This document shows positions 1 through 8,229 of a stretch of DNA of 17,578 bases, one piece after another (position 1 is the stretch's first letter; every line of letters starts with the position of its first letter). The notes under the pieces are model-generated. The model ran no database searches, was not told the DNA's origin, and saw only the letters and a list, made by a program, of their open reading frames with translations. Position numbers and translations under genes: made by a program. The DNA is from Dictyocoela muelleri. Its lineage: Eukaryota; Microsporidia. Location: the NCBI GenBank assembly GCA_016256075.1, contig SDVU01000205.1:1-17578 (forward strand), given 5' to 3'.

Positions 1-11
1 ACTTAGGGAAA

Positions 12-484
12 TTATAGATGATCTGCGAAAAATTACCCCCCCCCCCGATTAATTAATTTTTAATCCTTAATTTTTAACCTCATCCTTTAAACACTATCTT
101 TTAGCCCCTATTTTTATCCCATATTTGTATCGTTATTTTTAAGCATTATTTTTAGTCTTATTTTACCATTTATTTTAAACCTCATAACCTTTATTTTCCA
201 ACACTTATTTTTGAACATTATTTTTTAACCATTATTTTTCAACCCTTATTTTTTAACAGTAATTAAAAAAATAATCAAGTTTAGTTTAAAAAGTAAGGGT
301 TAGAAAATAATGGTTAGAAAATAATGTTCAAAAAACAAGGGTTAAAAAATAATGGTTAAAAAATAATGGTTAAAAAATAATGGTTAAAAAATAAGGGTTA
401 AAAAATAAGGGTGAAATATTAAAGGTGAAATATTAAGGTATAAATATTAATTAATCGAGACTAATTTTCGCGGATCATCTATTA
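12..484. mobile_element. Fold-back (hairpin) MITE-like element with TTA target duplication
   Basis: The stretch is one large imperfect inverted repeat: the left arm (about 15-245) reads as the reverse complement of the right arm (about 285-481). The outermost inverted ends are TAGATGATC at 15-23 and GATCATCTA at 473-481, followed inward by YGCGAAAA. Directly outside both ends stands TTA (12-14 and 482-484), which looks like a 3-bp target site duplication. A 3-bp TWA duplication is typical of PIF/Harbinger elements, but in such AT-rich DNA a 3-bp match is weak evidence. There is no coding capacity. A run of 11 C at 36-46 breaks the symmetry of the left arm. Confidence 0.75.
290..415. repeat. 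14-bp tandem repeat in the right arm of the fold-back element
   Basis: Units close to GGTTAAAAAATAAT follow each other with a period of about 14 bp, some with GGG for GG. The left arm carries the complementary units (ATTATTTTTTAACC type, about 180-257), so the hairpin stem is itself made of a minisatellite. Confidence 0.8.
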
Positions 485-497
485 ATATGCACAATAT

Positions 498-582
498 GTC
501 TACAACTTTGCAAAAATGGTGTTATAAGTTTGCAGAAGCGGTCTATACCTTTACAAAAATGTGTATATAACTTTCAAAACCC
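498..582. repeat. Degenerate 21-22 bp tandem repeat, about four units
   Basis: Four successive units follow the pattern GTSTATAACTTTGCAAAAATG with several mismatches each. They lie just outside the right end of the fold-back element. No function is visible. Confidence 0.65.
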
Positions 583-667
583 CCTAAGATCCCCAAAATC
601 AAAAGATTTAATTAGTTCATAATTTTATTAAATTTCTTAATTTTTTAATTTTTTTATTCTAATTTTT

Positions 668-724
668 CAAAAACCGCCAATTTGCTCAAAAACAGCCAAT
701 TTGTCCAAAAACAGCCAATTTGCC
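668..724. repeat. 19-bp tandem repeat, three units
   Basis: Three adjacent units (668-686, 687-705, 706-724) share CAAAAACMGCCAATTTG and differ only in one internal base and the last two bases. Confidence 0.9.
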
Positions 725-1149
725 CCATATACCAATTACTCTAAATGAAAATATAATAATATTTACATTATCAAAAAAAAATAAATAATTTACAATAAAA
801 TATTTTAATTTAAATAAAAATAATCTTTATAATTAGTATAGATTTAACATTTTTTTTGCTAATTCAATTCATGATTATCAAACTTTTATTATTAAAAATT
901 TAATAAAATATAAATATAAAATTTTAAAAAAGGAAAAATCAAAATTTGGAATTAACCTCTCTAAAGTACGCCGATTTTGTTGGCACGCGCTTCACAGTCG
1001 ACAATATTATACTCTTAAAAAATTTAAATTATAAAAATAAAACTTTTATTATTAAAAATTATATTTTCAAAATAAAAAATTATTAAAAATTGTAAAAATA
1101 TAAAAATATAAAAATCATATAATCATATATATTATATATATATTTATTT
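725..1149. other. AT-rich stretch without a recognisable gene
   Basis: No open frame worth calling is seen on either strand. A 21-bp direct repeat (AAACTTTTATTATTAAAAAT plus T) occurs at 880-900 and 1040-1060. A short GC-richer island at about 966-1002, with CGCC and GGCACGCGC, stands out but matches nothing I recognise. Confidence 0.6.
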
Positions 1150-1605
1150 ATTACATGTTAACAACATCCGTAGCTGTCACCCGGAGAGTTGTCTCCAACC
1201 ATAGTCTTATGACCTTTGGTTCCAAGTGTTCCAATAATACGTCACTTCATAAGCTACCCAAAAGCCCAGCTGTATACGCGATTTTCCTTTTAACAATGAC
1301 TCAGCAGGATACAGGTAAATAGTGGCTTTTCATGAATTTTTATTTTTTGATACGTTTTGCCGAGATGCCCACCGCATTCATCCCCAAGCTTAGGAGAGAC
1401 CCTTCTACTTCATTTTCAAATTAGCCCAAGTCTTAATCAGCAATACTACACTGGAACAACTGTATATTAATACTATATTTCTATAGATTTTGACCGCTTA
1501 ATGTCATTCCCTCATTATTTATTAAAGTGTGACGTCAGCGAGATTCGAACCACGATATTTAAATTTACATTCAAGAGTGTTAACCACTGAGCTACTGGCC
1601 TATTA
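1150..1605 (-). mobile_element. Dispersed repeat R1, copy 1 (SINE-like, tRNA-derived head), uninterrupted
   Basis: On the minus strand the repeat begins at about 1600 with a tRNA-like head: A box TAGCTCAGTGG, B box GGTTCGAATCT, and a GCTGAC closing stretch that can pair with the opening GGCCAG. A body of about 370 bp follows, down to a common end near GTTGTTAACATGTAATA. The same body occurs in inverted orientation at 8430-8785 and in direct orientation at 2621-2973, which shows that it is a dispersed family. A tRNA head fused to an unrelated body is the hallmark of tRNA-derived SINEs. No partner LINE is seen in this window, and I see neither an A-rich tail nor convincing target duplications, so the SINE label is an inference. 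Confidence 0.75.
1541..1594 (-). promoter_or_regulatory. Pol III internal promoter (A and B boxes) of R1 copy 1
   Basis: The A box TAGCTCAGTGG lies at 1594-1584 and the B box GGTTCGAATCT at 1551-1541 on the minus strand, separated by 32 bp as in a tRNA gene. Both fit the eukaryotic consensus (TRGCNNAGYGG and GGTTCGANTCC) at nearly all positions. The presumed anticodon loop is one base too long and the D and T stems pair poorly, so this is not a working tRNA. Confidence 0.7.
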
Positions 1606-1630
1606 TAAAATCATAAAAATTATAAATTAT

Positions 1631-1671
1631 AAAAAAAACACTTCGGGGAATCGAACCCTCGCGCTTCGCGC
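1631..1671 (-). other. Isolated tRNA T-arm-like sequence (B box) followed by a T run
   Basis: On the minus strand a perfect B box, GGTTCGATTCC (1657-1647), is followed by CCGAAGTG and a run of eight T, the usual Pol III stop signal. A GC-rich stretch (GCGC TTC GCGC, 1661-1671) precedes it. No A box is found at the right distance, so it is a tRNA or SINE fragment. It lies about 40 bp upstream of the head of R1 copy 1. Confidence 0.5.
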
Positions 1672-1675
1672 GCGA

Positions 1676-2214
1676 AAATTATTAAAACTATGAATTTTAT
1701 CAAAGAAATTCCTTGTTTAAAAATGACTTTTATATTTAAATACTATACATAGTTTTATTTAATTATTAATATCAAAAAATAAAATGTAAAATTTGATAGT
1801 AGTAACAATTTAGTTTGATAATGAATTCGCAAACCTCATTTTTTATTTTTATGTAGGAATATTCTTAAATATTTATTGTATTAATAGAAATAAGATTTAT
1901 TGTTCGCCGAGAAAAAATATAATATAAAGATTATTAAACGTATAAATATAAATAAGATTATTTTTTGAATGTTTATAAATTACAAATAAAAATCCAATCA
2001 TGATTTATAAAAATCATTTTTTAAGTATACAAATTTAAAAGTCTCCCAAAATTGCCGATTTTCCTTGACCTTTAAATAATTATATCCAAAATTACCGCTT
2101 TAAACTTTTAACCCCAAAAATTTAATTTAAAAAATAAAATCTAAAACACTAAATAATGAAATCTTAAACAAGTTTAAAAAAAAATAAAAAATAGAAATTT
2201 GACTGAAATCATAC
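1676..2214. other. AT-rich intergenic stretch upstream of the zinc-ribbon gene
   Basis: No gene is seen. Close to the next gene there is an AAATTT at about -21 from its ATG, which resembles a signal reported upstream of some microsporidian genes; its meaning here is uncertain. Two similar short stretches, CCAAAATTGCCGATT and CCAAAATTACCGCTT, lie at about 2045-2093. Confidence 0.5.
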
Positions 2215-2541
2215 ATGTGTTGTCGATGTTTAATACTTGGATGCACAACAATAACTAAAGATATACACCGCCCACATGGTTATCCTGAAAGCCCACACCA
2301 AATTGTGTGTATTAGATGTGGTGCACGAACAGATGCTGTTTACAGGCGACAAGATTTATATTGTACATTCTTTTTTATTCCATGTTGTAGAATAAGTAAA
2401 GGCGATCCTTTTCTTAGTTGTAGGGTATGTCACAACAATTTGGGATCATTTGGTACTGTAGTTTGTCATAATTGTAGAACTGCATGTCCTGCAAGATTTG
2501 AATTTTGTCCGCGTTGTGGTGTTAGGATGAATAATAATTAA
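2215..2541 (+). CDS. Small protein with two zinc ribbons
   Basis: A 108-residue protein that is very rich in cysteine in spaced pairs, which is unlikely to arise by chance in such AT-rich DNA. The pairs are C32-x2-C35 and C69-x2-C72 (first ribbon), then C84-x2-C87 and C98-x2-C101 (second ribbon). Extra cysteines occur at 2, 3, 5, 10, 50, 57, 58 and 91. The stretch CTFFFIPCCRISKG (50-63) before the second pair resembles the hydrophobic segment and FIP motif between the cysteine pairs of the small fungal zinc-ribbon family (zinc_ribbon_15 type). An in-frame TGA five codons upstream fixes ATG 2215 as the earliest start. No signal peptide or membrane helix is evident, and the role is unknown. It has no close gene neighbours and is followed after about 80 bp by R1 copy 2. 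It could be a host gene or a cargo gene of an element, but nothing mobile frames it directly. Confidence 0.7.
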   Translation: MCCRCLILGCTTITKDIHRPHGYPESPHQIVCIRCGARTDAVYRRQDLYCTFFFIPCCRISKGDPFLSCRVCHNNLGSFGTVVCHNCRTACPARFEFCPRCGVRMNNN

Positions 2542-2620
2542 AATTTTAATAATAAGGTAAATATTTAGTATAATACACTTTGTTTGTTTTATATACTACC
2601 TTATGTTCCCTTTTAGCCGT

Positions 2621-3320
2621 AATTACATATTATTACTGACAATATATATAGTTTCTATCTCGAAAAGTAGTCTCAAAATGAGGTTTAGATCCTTAGTTTT
2701 TACTGTATGAGTTATAAACCACTATAAGCTATTCGGAATCTCAGATCTCTACGATAATTTTTTTTATCAATGACTCCGCAGTATACTGGTAATTATTAGT
2801 CTTTTTATAATTTTTACTTAATGCCGAGTGGCGTTGCCGCATACATCACCGTTCCCATGAGAGTATTTTTTGCTTCATTGTCATATTGAACGAAGTTTAA
2901 TCAGCTATACTACACTGGAATAACATCATATTATTATTATTTTCTATACTTATTGTCTGCTTTATGTCATTTCGGTACTACTACCTTCCTATGACACAAA
3001 ATTTTCTAAAGAAGTAGATTTAAACAAGTTTCTATGGATAAAATAGCGTTTTAAAGACAAAAATAAATGTATTTTTAAATATCACTGTTTAAATACAATA
3101 TATTTTTCGCTAAATATATAAATTAATATATAAAAATACTTAAAAATACATTCATATTCGTTTTTATAACGCTAATTCATCCATAAAAACATGTGTAAAT
3201 TTACTCCGCCGTCCCCAAAAAATTTAGGCATAGGAAAGTAATAGTACCGACATTTCTAATTATTTATTAACGTGACATTAGGGGTGGAACAAATACTAAT
3301 TTAATTGAAAGGTGTTAACA
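2621..3320 (-). mobile_element. Dispersed repeat R1, copy 2, interrupted by a palindromic MITE
   Basis: The body (2621-2973) aligns with copy 1 in the same orientation. Shared landmarks are TATCAATGACTCMGCAG, GCCGAG, TAATCAGC and TACACTGGAA. The rest (3249 to about 3320) continues after the MITE with AATTATTTATTAA and a strongly decayed tRNA-like head, in which only GAAC and GTGTTAAC remain clear. This copy is more diverged than copies 1 and 3. Confidence 0.7.
2974..3248. mobile_element. Palindromic MITE (275 bp) of the GGTACTACTAC family, with 8-bp target duplication
   Basis: The inverted ends are GGTACTACTACCTTCCTATG at 2974 and, on the other strand, GGTACTATTACTTTCCTATG at 3248. Much of the element folds back on itself; AATACATTCATATTCGTTTT in the right arm answers GACAAAAATAAATGTATTTT in the left. 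It is flanked by GTCATTTC (2966-2973) and GACATTTC (3249-3256), an 8-bp target duplication with one difference. Removing the MITE and one duplication gives a sequence that aligns with R1 copy 1, which confirms the insertion. Ends beginning GG and an 8-9 bp duplication fit the Merlin superfamily. The same ends bound the transposase-bearing element at 5252-6784, its likely relative. Confidence 0.85.
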
Positions 3321-3481
3321 TTGGGAAATTTAAAAATTTTATTTTTTAGTTTTTGAGTATATTTTCTTAACAAATAATTTTAACTACCAACCTATAATAA
3401 CCCCAATTTGAATTATTAAAAATTTTATTAAAATCTTTATTTTTTCTTAATTTTTTATAATTAATATAGGTTCCCGATCCA

Positions 3482-3733
3482 TTAAGAATTTTCACAATCA
3501 ATATAAGAATTTTCCGATAAATTTACAAATTTTAGCAATCAATCTTAAAATATTCACAATTAATCTTGGAATCTTAACAATCAATTCAAAAATTTACCGA
3601 CAATTTTAAAAATTTCGCAATCAATATAGGAATTTACAGATCAATTTGAGAATATTCAAATCAATTTCTGAATCTTCGCTATCAATATAAGAATTTATCG
3701 ATCAATAAGAATCTTCGTAATCAATCTGCGAAA
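3482..3733. repeat. Degenerate 21-bp minisatellite, about twelve units
   Basis: Units close to AAGAATTTTCRCAATCAATAT follow one another with a period near 21 bp and much variation. There are no unique spacers, so it is not a CRISPR. It ends in AATCAATCTGCGAAAAAATT. Confidence 0.8.
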
Positions 3734-4482
3734 AAATTAAAATTAAATTAATTTGTTTAAATTTTTAGAAATTAAGACGAATTAAATATTCATTCAAGAA
3801 TCTTTTATGTCATCTCTGCCATTTAAATATACCTTGGTATTTTACAATAAAAAACTACAGTTTTCAGCAGTTATTTTGCAAATTTCACATTTATAAGTCT
3901 TCCCAACCGTGTTTTGCTGCATGCTTTGGCTGTACATTCTTTCAGCCGGAGGTCGGAAGATCGGAAAACAATTAAGTTTCAGTCATATTTTTTTTAAAAT
4001 TTTAAAGAAACATTTTGAGTTAAAAGAGTAAAGAATAAATTATAAAGGAGAATGGGAAATAATATGAGCGTAAAAAAATTATAACGATAGTGGAAAGTAT
4101 AAGAGCCGTGGAAAATGATAATAGTTATGAGTCTTCTAGCGTAAGTGGATTATTTTTTTATAAACTTACGATAGAAAAGCAAAAAAAAATTATAAAAAAT
4201 TTTAACCTATAATTTTAAATTTTGATAAAAAATCATAGACATTGGCTGTATATTTGATTTTTTATTTAGATAAATATCTTTCCTCTTTCTACTCACTATT
4301 CAACCTGAAAAAAAAACTTAAATTTCTAAATATGGTATTATAAAAAGGGTAAAAATCATATTATCTTATATACATATTTTAAATATCGATATAAAATATA
4401 AGTCGCGATTGTCAAGTTTGGGAAACTGATTCTTAAAATATGTATATAAGACAATATAAAAATTGAAAAAGTTAAATATATA
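3734..4482. other. AT-rich stretch without a recognisable gene
   Basis: No credible open frame is found on either strand. A short minus-strand stretch around 3840-3960 contains a CxxC in YKCEICKITAENC but no extended frame. The inverted repeat at 4358-4457 is listed separately. Confidence 0.5.
4358..4457. repeat. 24-bp inverted repeat with 52-bp spacer
   Basis: ATATTATCTTATATACATAT plus TTTA (4358-4381) is the reverse complement of 4434-4457 with one mismatch. It could form a cruciform or hairpin. No element ends or target duplications are visible. Confidence 0.8.
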
Positions 4483-4615
4483 GTCGGAGGGTAAATTATA
4501 CGTCGAAGAGAAAATTATACGTCGGAGGGGAAATTATATGCCGGAGTAGAAAATCGGTAAGAGTTAATTATAAAGCATGAGGGAAAATTATAAGGTCGGA
4601 AGGGAATTTTCAAAA
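4483..4615. repeat. Degenerate 19-bp tandem repeat
   Basis: Units of the type GTCGGAGGGGAAATTATAC recur about four to six times, clean at 4483-4540 and increasingly broken toward 4615. The array ends just before the tRNA-like head of R1 copy 3. Confidence 0.75.
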
Positions 4616-4641
4616 GACGTATATAAAATTATAGAGCCAGA

Positions 4642-4694
4642 TAGCTCAGAGTTACCACTCTTGAATGAAAATTTAAGTATGGTGGTTCGATTCC
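4642..4694 (+). promoter_or_regulatory. Pol III A and B boxes in the head of R1 copy 3
   Basis: A box TAGCTCAGAGT (4642-4652) and B box GGTTCGATTCC (4684-4694), the latter a perfect consensus. Spacing is as in tRNA genes and in copy 1. Stem pairing is too poor for a functional tRNA. Confidence 0.65.
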
Positions 4695-5251
4695 CGCTGA
4701 CTTCACTCTTTAATAAATAATGATGGAATGATACAGTCAGATCTCCCCAATTTAAACGCTCTCTAATTTGAACACTTTGTAATTTGAACTAAAAAGAATC
4801 GATTTTACATTTTTCATTAAAATCCTTATAAGTGTTCACATTAAACATAAAAAATACTCATTCTGAATAATGAACACGAAAAAAGGAAATTTTAAGTGTG
4901 TTTTTAATAACCGCAGCTTAACAGTATAGAAAAAGTATATAAGATAAAAACTAAAACTCGATCAAAAAGATAAAAATTAAACAAAGTATAAAAAATTCGA
5001 TAATTTTACAAAGATCGTAGCCATATTTTTATATTGTCTTAGGATCAATTTTACAACGTCTTCAAAAATAGTATTGAGCTACAATAATTTAACATCCTAA
5101 TTCAACAACTTTTGCTTAAAGATTAACAGACAGCCTACTAAGACTCAAGTTTTATGATCACAAATTCATTGAACAGTATCAATTAAAAAATGTAATTAGA
5201 AAGATACACATTTATGATGCAATTAATTTGTACATAAAACTCAGAATAATG

Positions 5252-5556
5252 GGTACTACTACCTTCCTATGACCCAAAATTTTTTAAGAAGAAGTAAATT
5301 TAAATATGTTACTAAAAGTGAAATTGCGTTTTAAAAACGAATATGAATACATTTTTAAGTATTCTTATTTTTTCATATAATATTTCTATTTTAGCGAAGC
5401 TAAATATAGAAATATTATATGAAAAAATCTTAAAAATACATTCATATTCGTTTCTACCAGGTAATTTTACTCTTAGTAACATATTTTCCTCCACTTCTCC
5501 TTAAAAAAAATTTGGGTCATAGGAAGTGTTTATAATTCAAAATCTATTTAAAAAAA
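5252..5556. repeat. Left palindromic arm of transposon A
   Basis: The arm folds on itself around TTTAGCGAAGCTAAA (about 5393-5404): CATATAATATTTCTAT on one side answers ATAGAAATATTATATG on the other. CCTATGACCC near the outer end is answered by GGGTCATAGG near the inner end. The inner flank GTGTTTATAATTC is repeated in inverted form at the right arm. Confidence 0.85.
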
Positions 5557-5599
5557 TAAGAAAAATAAAAAATATTATTTATTAAAAATAATTGAAAGA

Positions 5600-6459
5600 A
5601 AGCCAGCTAATTCTATACCCCTATAATTCCAGAAGAACATAAAACATTTAAATGATCATCAATAGAATCAATTTTTATACCATAGGACAGATGTTAGATT
5701 TTTTTAGGTGTGTCCACAAATTCTCAATCTTTTGAGTATTTACATTAGTTATAGGGTCCACAAAATTTTTTTATTGCAAACTGTGTTGTGGAAATAATCT
5801 CTATCTTTTAAAGAATGCAAGCTGGTCACATATCTGATAATATATGTGTTTTTCTTTCATTTTTTTCAATTTTTCTTTCAATTATAGGTAATAAGGTTTG
5901 AGCCCCCCTTTATTAATTTTACCAAATAACAAACATTAGATTTCACTTCAATCATTCCAAATATACAAATCGCTTCTCCCATCGCCCCCTATCATATTTC
6001 CTTTTAGTCCAATGACTTTCACCAATCTGAACTTCTTTAAATGGTCCGCCTATTTTGATAGGATTTTTTTCAACAAAACATTTAATTTTTTTTCTCATAA
6101 ATTTTAATAAGATATTATATCCATTCATAGATAATTCATCAAGATATGCTTTATAGGAAAGTGTATGCGTAGGAAAAAATAATATGCGAATATTAAGATG
6201 TTTTTTATATCAAATTTCAAATTATTGAATTCTGAATCAGTCAGAATACTACATCTTTTATTTAAATAATTACAATACCAGATCAGTTCCAATCTTTCAG
6301 ATGACCTTTTGTTTTCTGGCATCTTTCGACTGCATACAGGACATTTTTTTGTATTAGGTTTTATACCATATCTTTCTATAACCTCACTATTTTTTCATTA
6401 TTATCTACTAATTTATAAAAATCTATATCTTTCATTTTATTTAATTGATGTAAAAGCAT
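5600..6459 (-). pseudogene. Merlin/IS1595-like transposase, decayed
   Basis: Several conserved blocks of an IS1595/Merlin-type DDE transposase occur in order on the minus strand. From an ATG at 6459 there is a leader, then a zinc-ribbon-like block KKCPVCSRKMPEN and, further on, IWYCNYLNKRC. Next comes VQIGESHWTKRKYDRGR around 6010, the block with the first catalytic acid (family: IDES...KRKYNRGR; here the expected D reads G). FGMIEV...YLV follows. Last is FVDPITNVNTQKIENLWTHL near 5700-5770, the block with the final catalytic E. Frameshifts and stops separate the blocks, so the gene is dead. The length of about 290 codons fits the family. It is the internal gene of transposon A and differs clearly from the Merlin gene at 7340-8161 (NTQKIE against NTNTIE), so the two represent different lineages. 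Confidence 0.75.
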
Positions 6460-6464
6460 AGGGG

Positions 6465-6784
6465 TAAAAAAAATTTTAAATAGATGTTGAATTATAAACA
6501 CTTCCTATACTCAAAATTTTTTTAAGGAGGAGTGAATGTAAATTTGTTAATAAATGTGAAATTACCTGGTAGAAACGAATATGGGTGTATTTTCAAGTAT
6601 TTTTATTTTTTTCATATAATATTTCTATATTTAGCTTCGCTAAATAAAGAAATATTATATGAAAAAAATAAAAATACTTAAAAATACGTCCATATTCGTT
6701 TCTACCAGGTAATTTCATCCTTAGTAACATATTTACATTCACTTCTACTTAAAAAATTTCGTGTCATAGAAACGTAGTAGTACC
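6465..6784. repeat. Right palindromic arm of transposon A
   Basis: Inverted copy of the left arm and palindromic in itself around TTTAGCTTCGCTAAA (about 6632). ACCTGGTAGAAACGAATAT near one side is answered by ATATTCGTTTCTACCAGGT on the other. It ends at GTAGTAGTACC (6774-6784). Confidence 0.85.
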
Positions 6785-6880
6785 AAGTAATGTCACATAT
6801 TGTACAATATGGAATTGGTTTATACCCAGAGAAAAAAAATGCTAAAATCATCATAAATGACAGAGTGTAATGTTATGAAA

Positions 6881-6928
6881 TTTTTTGATAACGATTTTTT
6901 ATAACGATTTTTTGATAACGATTTTTTT
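6881..6928. repeat. 13-14 bp tandem repeat, three units
   Basis: TTTTTTGATAACGA occurs at 6881-6894 and 6908-6921, with a copy lacking one base between them, inside pogo-type transposon DNA. The surrounding 6850-7215 shows no gene. Confidence 0.85.
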
Positions 6929-7223
6929 AATTTCTCGGGATTGATAAATATGATTTGCTATTTTTTGCTTATTAAACTATCTCGGGAATATTCATAGAAC
7001 GCGATCATTTTAGATTTACTATATAATCCTCTAATTTTAAGAAGCATGAAATTACGAATCGAGATGAGCTTAAGAATTTGTAAAAAAATTAAACGATGTT
7101 TTCAAACAACTAACCTATTATATTGGTAAAGTTTTATTTTGAAAGTTTTAATTATCAAAGCAAGTGATACTAAAACAATAGATTTTGTTTAAGAAATACA
7201 TCAAAACAAATTGGTTTGGGGGG

Positions 7224-8229
7224 GGTTCCCCAAATCTTCTTGTCCACATTTAGGGTGTATTTTTTTTCAAAAAATACCCTTTGGTTAACATAAAAAAAAT
7301 TAATAATACACAATGTTTTAAAAATTTTAATTTTTAATGATTAAAAAGATACTCAAAAAAATTTCGATTTTTTTTATTTGAATTTCTCTTTAGCATAAAT
7401 ATATTCAAATAAGGCTTAACAGATTTCTTACTCCTATATATTTGGGGTATAAACTCTTTTAAAGCGGCCAGGTACTCTCTATGGTGTTTGTATGCAAACC
7501 ATTTTCCCTATTAATAAAAGATACATGAATATTAACTATAAAATGCGAGTATAAAATAGTATTTAAGCTTATATATCCGCACCACATATCAGTAAATATG
7601 ATTGAATTTGAAATAACCATTTTTATAATGTTTAGGCGCGTAACAGAATTTCTATTTTCAACTATGTCTTAATATTTTTTTCTCATTGCTCCTCTACACA
7701 CTAACTAGTACCCAAACCCTCTCAACCAGTCGTCCTCGATTTTACTTTCCTTTTCCACATTTTGTTTCATCAATCTCCACTATAACGTCCACCCCGCTAA
7801 TTTTACAAGAGTTGTTCAATATTGAGGAAACAATAAAATCAATCTCCCCTTTCATCTTTCTAATCGAATTAATCGAAATATTGGCGAAAATATGGATCTG
7901 TCTTGTATTACATCCATTGAAATAATAAAATATAATAGCAAGTATGCTATTAAAATCCATAATAGAATTGAAATATGCTTTAACAGATAATACACATTGC
8001 GAATAATTGCTACATATTTTTCTACATCTTAATCTATTTGAACGAAAGTGTCTAAACGTAATTTGGATAAACACAACTTACAAAGAGCCGCTTCTTTCTT
8101 TAATATAATCATTTTTTTCAAATTGGTTTTTAAAATCATTTAATGTAACTATTTTATTCATGGGGATCTATGGGTATTTAGTTTAAAAGAAAACACACCA
8201 AAATGCGGCCACGAAAGGTTTTAAAAGCC
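7224..8229 (-). mobile_element. Merlin transposon B, nested in the pogo-type element
   Basis: Imperfect inverted ends: GGTTCCCCAAATCTTCTTGT from 7224 and, on the other strand from 8229, GGCTTTTAAAACCTTTCGTG. The alignment runs on through CATTT-GGTGT-TTT and AATACCC for about 60 bp. Ends starting with GG fit Merlin. No convincing 8-9 bp duplication is seen; a run of eight G at 7218-7225 blurs the left border, so the ends are accurate only to a few bases. Its single gene is a decayed transposase on the minus strand. Confidence 0.7.
7340..8161 (-). pseudogene. Merlin transposase, decayed
   Basis: This is a clear Merlin (DDE_Tnp_IS1595) transposase. From an ATG at 8161 come an N-terminal leader, a zinc ribbon (CKLC, then LRCRKICSNYSQC), and SILAIIFYYFNGC. 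The DDE core follows: VEIDETKCGKGK (about 7742-7778) with the first D, then NRGRLVERVWVL. FTDMWCGY near 7590 carries the second D. ENGLHTNTIESTWPL near 7480 carries the E. The tail reads KEFIPQIYRSKKSV...LNIFMLKRN. About 270 codons is the normal family length. At least one stop falls between KGK and NRGR, another after the first CxxC region, and frameshifts occur near both ends, so it no longer encodes the enzyme. All three catalytic acids are still legible. Confidence 0.85.

Larger units (their letters stand above)
5252..6784 (-). mobile_element. Merlin/IS1595-like transposon A whose two ends are palindromic MITE-like arms
   Basis: The outer inverted ends are GGTACTACTACCTTCCTATG at 5252 and, on the other strand, GGTACTACTACGTTTCTATG at 6784. 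Flanking 8-mers GAATAATG (5244-5251) and AAGTAATG (6785-6792) agree at six of eight positions, in line with an 8-bp Merlin-type duplication. Between the arms lies a decayed minus-strand transposase gene (5600-6459). Each arm (305 and 320 bp) is itself palindromic and resembles the solitary MITE at 2974-3248. The element sits inside the pogo-type transposon and cuts its transposase remnant. Confidence 0.8.
5066..6845 (+). pseudogene. Pogo-like (DDE_1) transposase remnant, C-terminal part, split by an insertion
   Basis: Short plus-strand stretches resemble the end of pogo/Tigger transposases. IVLSYNNLTS (about 5066) recalls the PPNTTS stretch before the last catalytic region. SLLRLKFYDHKFIEQY and NVIRKIHIYDAIN (about 5125-5235) recall the segment in which a K.Y...L core precedes an acidic linker. 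NVTYCTIWNWF (just after 6785) recalls the closing V..TI.NCF motif. The reading frame contains stops and shifts and is cut by the Merlin-like element at 5252-6784. The N-terminal DNA-binding and first catalytic parts are absent, since only about 330 bp separate the left end of the transposon from the first match. The assignment rests on weak residual similarity plus the matching terminal repeats. Confidence 0.5.

Noticed and set aside
290-415. Telomere repeat (TTAACC-like)
   Set aside because: The unit is 14 bp with long A runs, lies in both arms of an inverted repeat, and is internal to a bounded element.
3482-3733. CRISPR array
   Set aside because: Units are contiguous, degenerate and without unique spacers, and the genome is eukaryotic.
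3840-3960. Zinc-finger fragment on the minus strand (YKCEICKITAENC)
   Set aside because: Too short, with no further conserved residues and no extended frame; one CxxC pair is not enough.
4628-4705. Functional tRNA gene
   Set aside because: A and B boxes are good, but the anticodon loop has eight bases, D and T stems pair badly, and the same head recurs at 1530-1605 fused to the same body. It is a tRNA-like head of a dispersed repeat.
5312-5494. Minus-strand open frame of 60 codons
   Set aside because: It lies wholly in the palindromic arm of transposon A and has no recognisable protein features.
7686-7925. Plus-strand open frame of 79 codons
   Set aside because: It is the reverse side of the Merlin transposase, whose conserved blocks are all on the minus strand.
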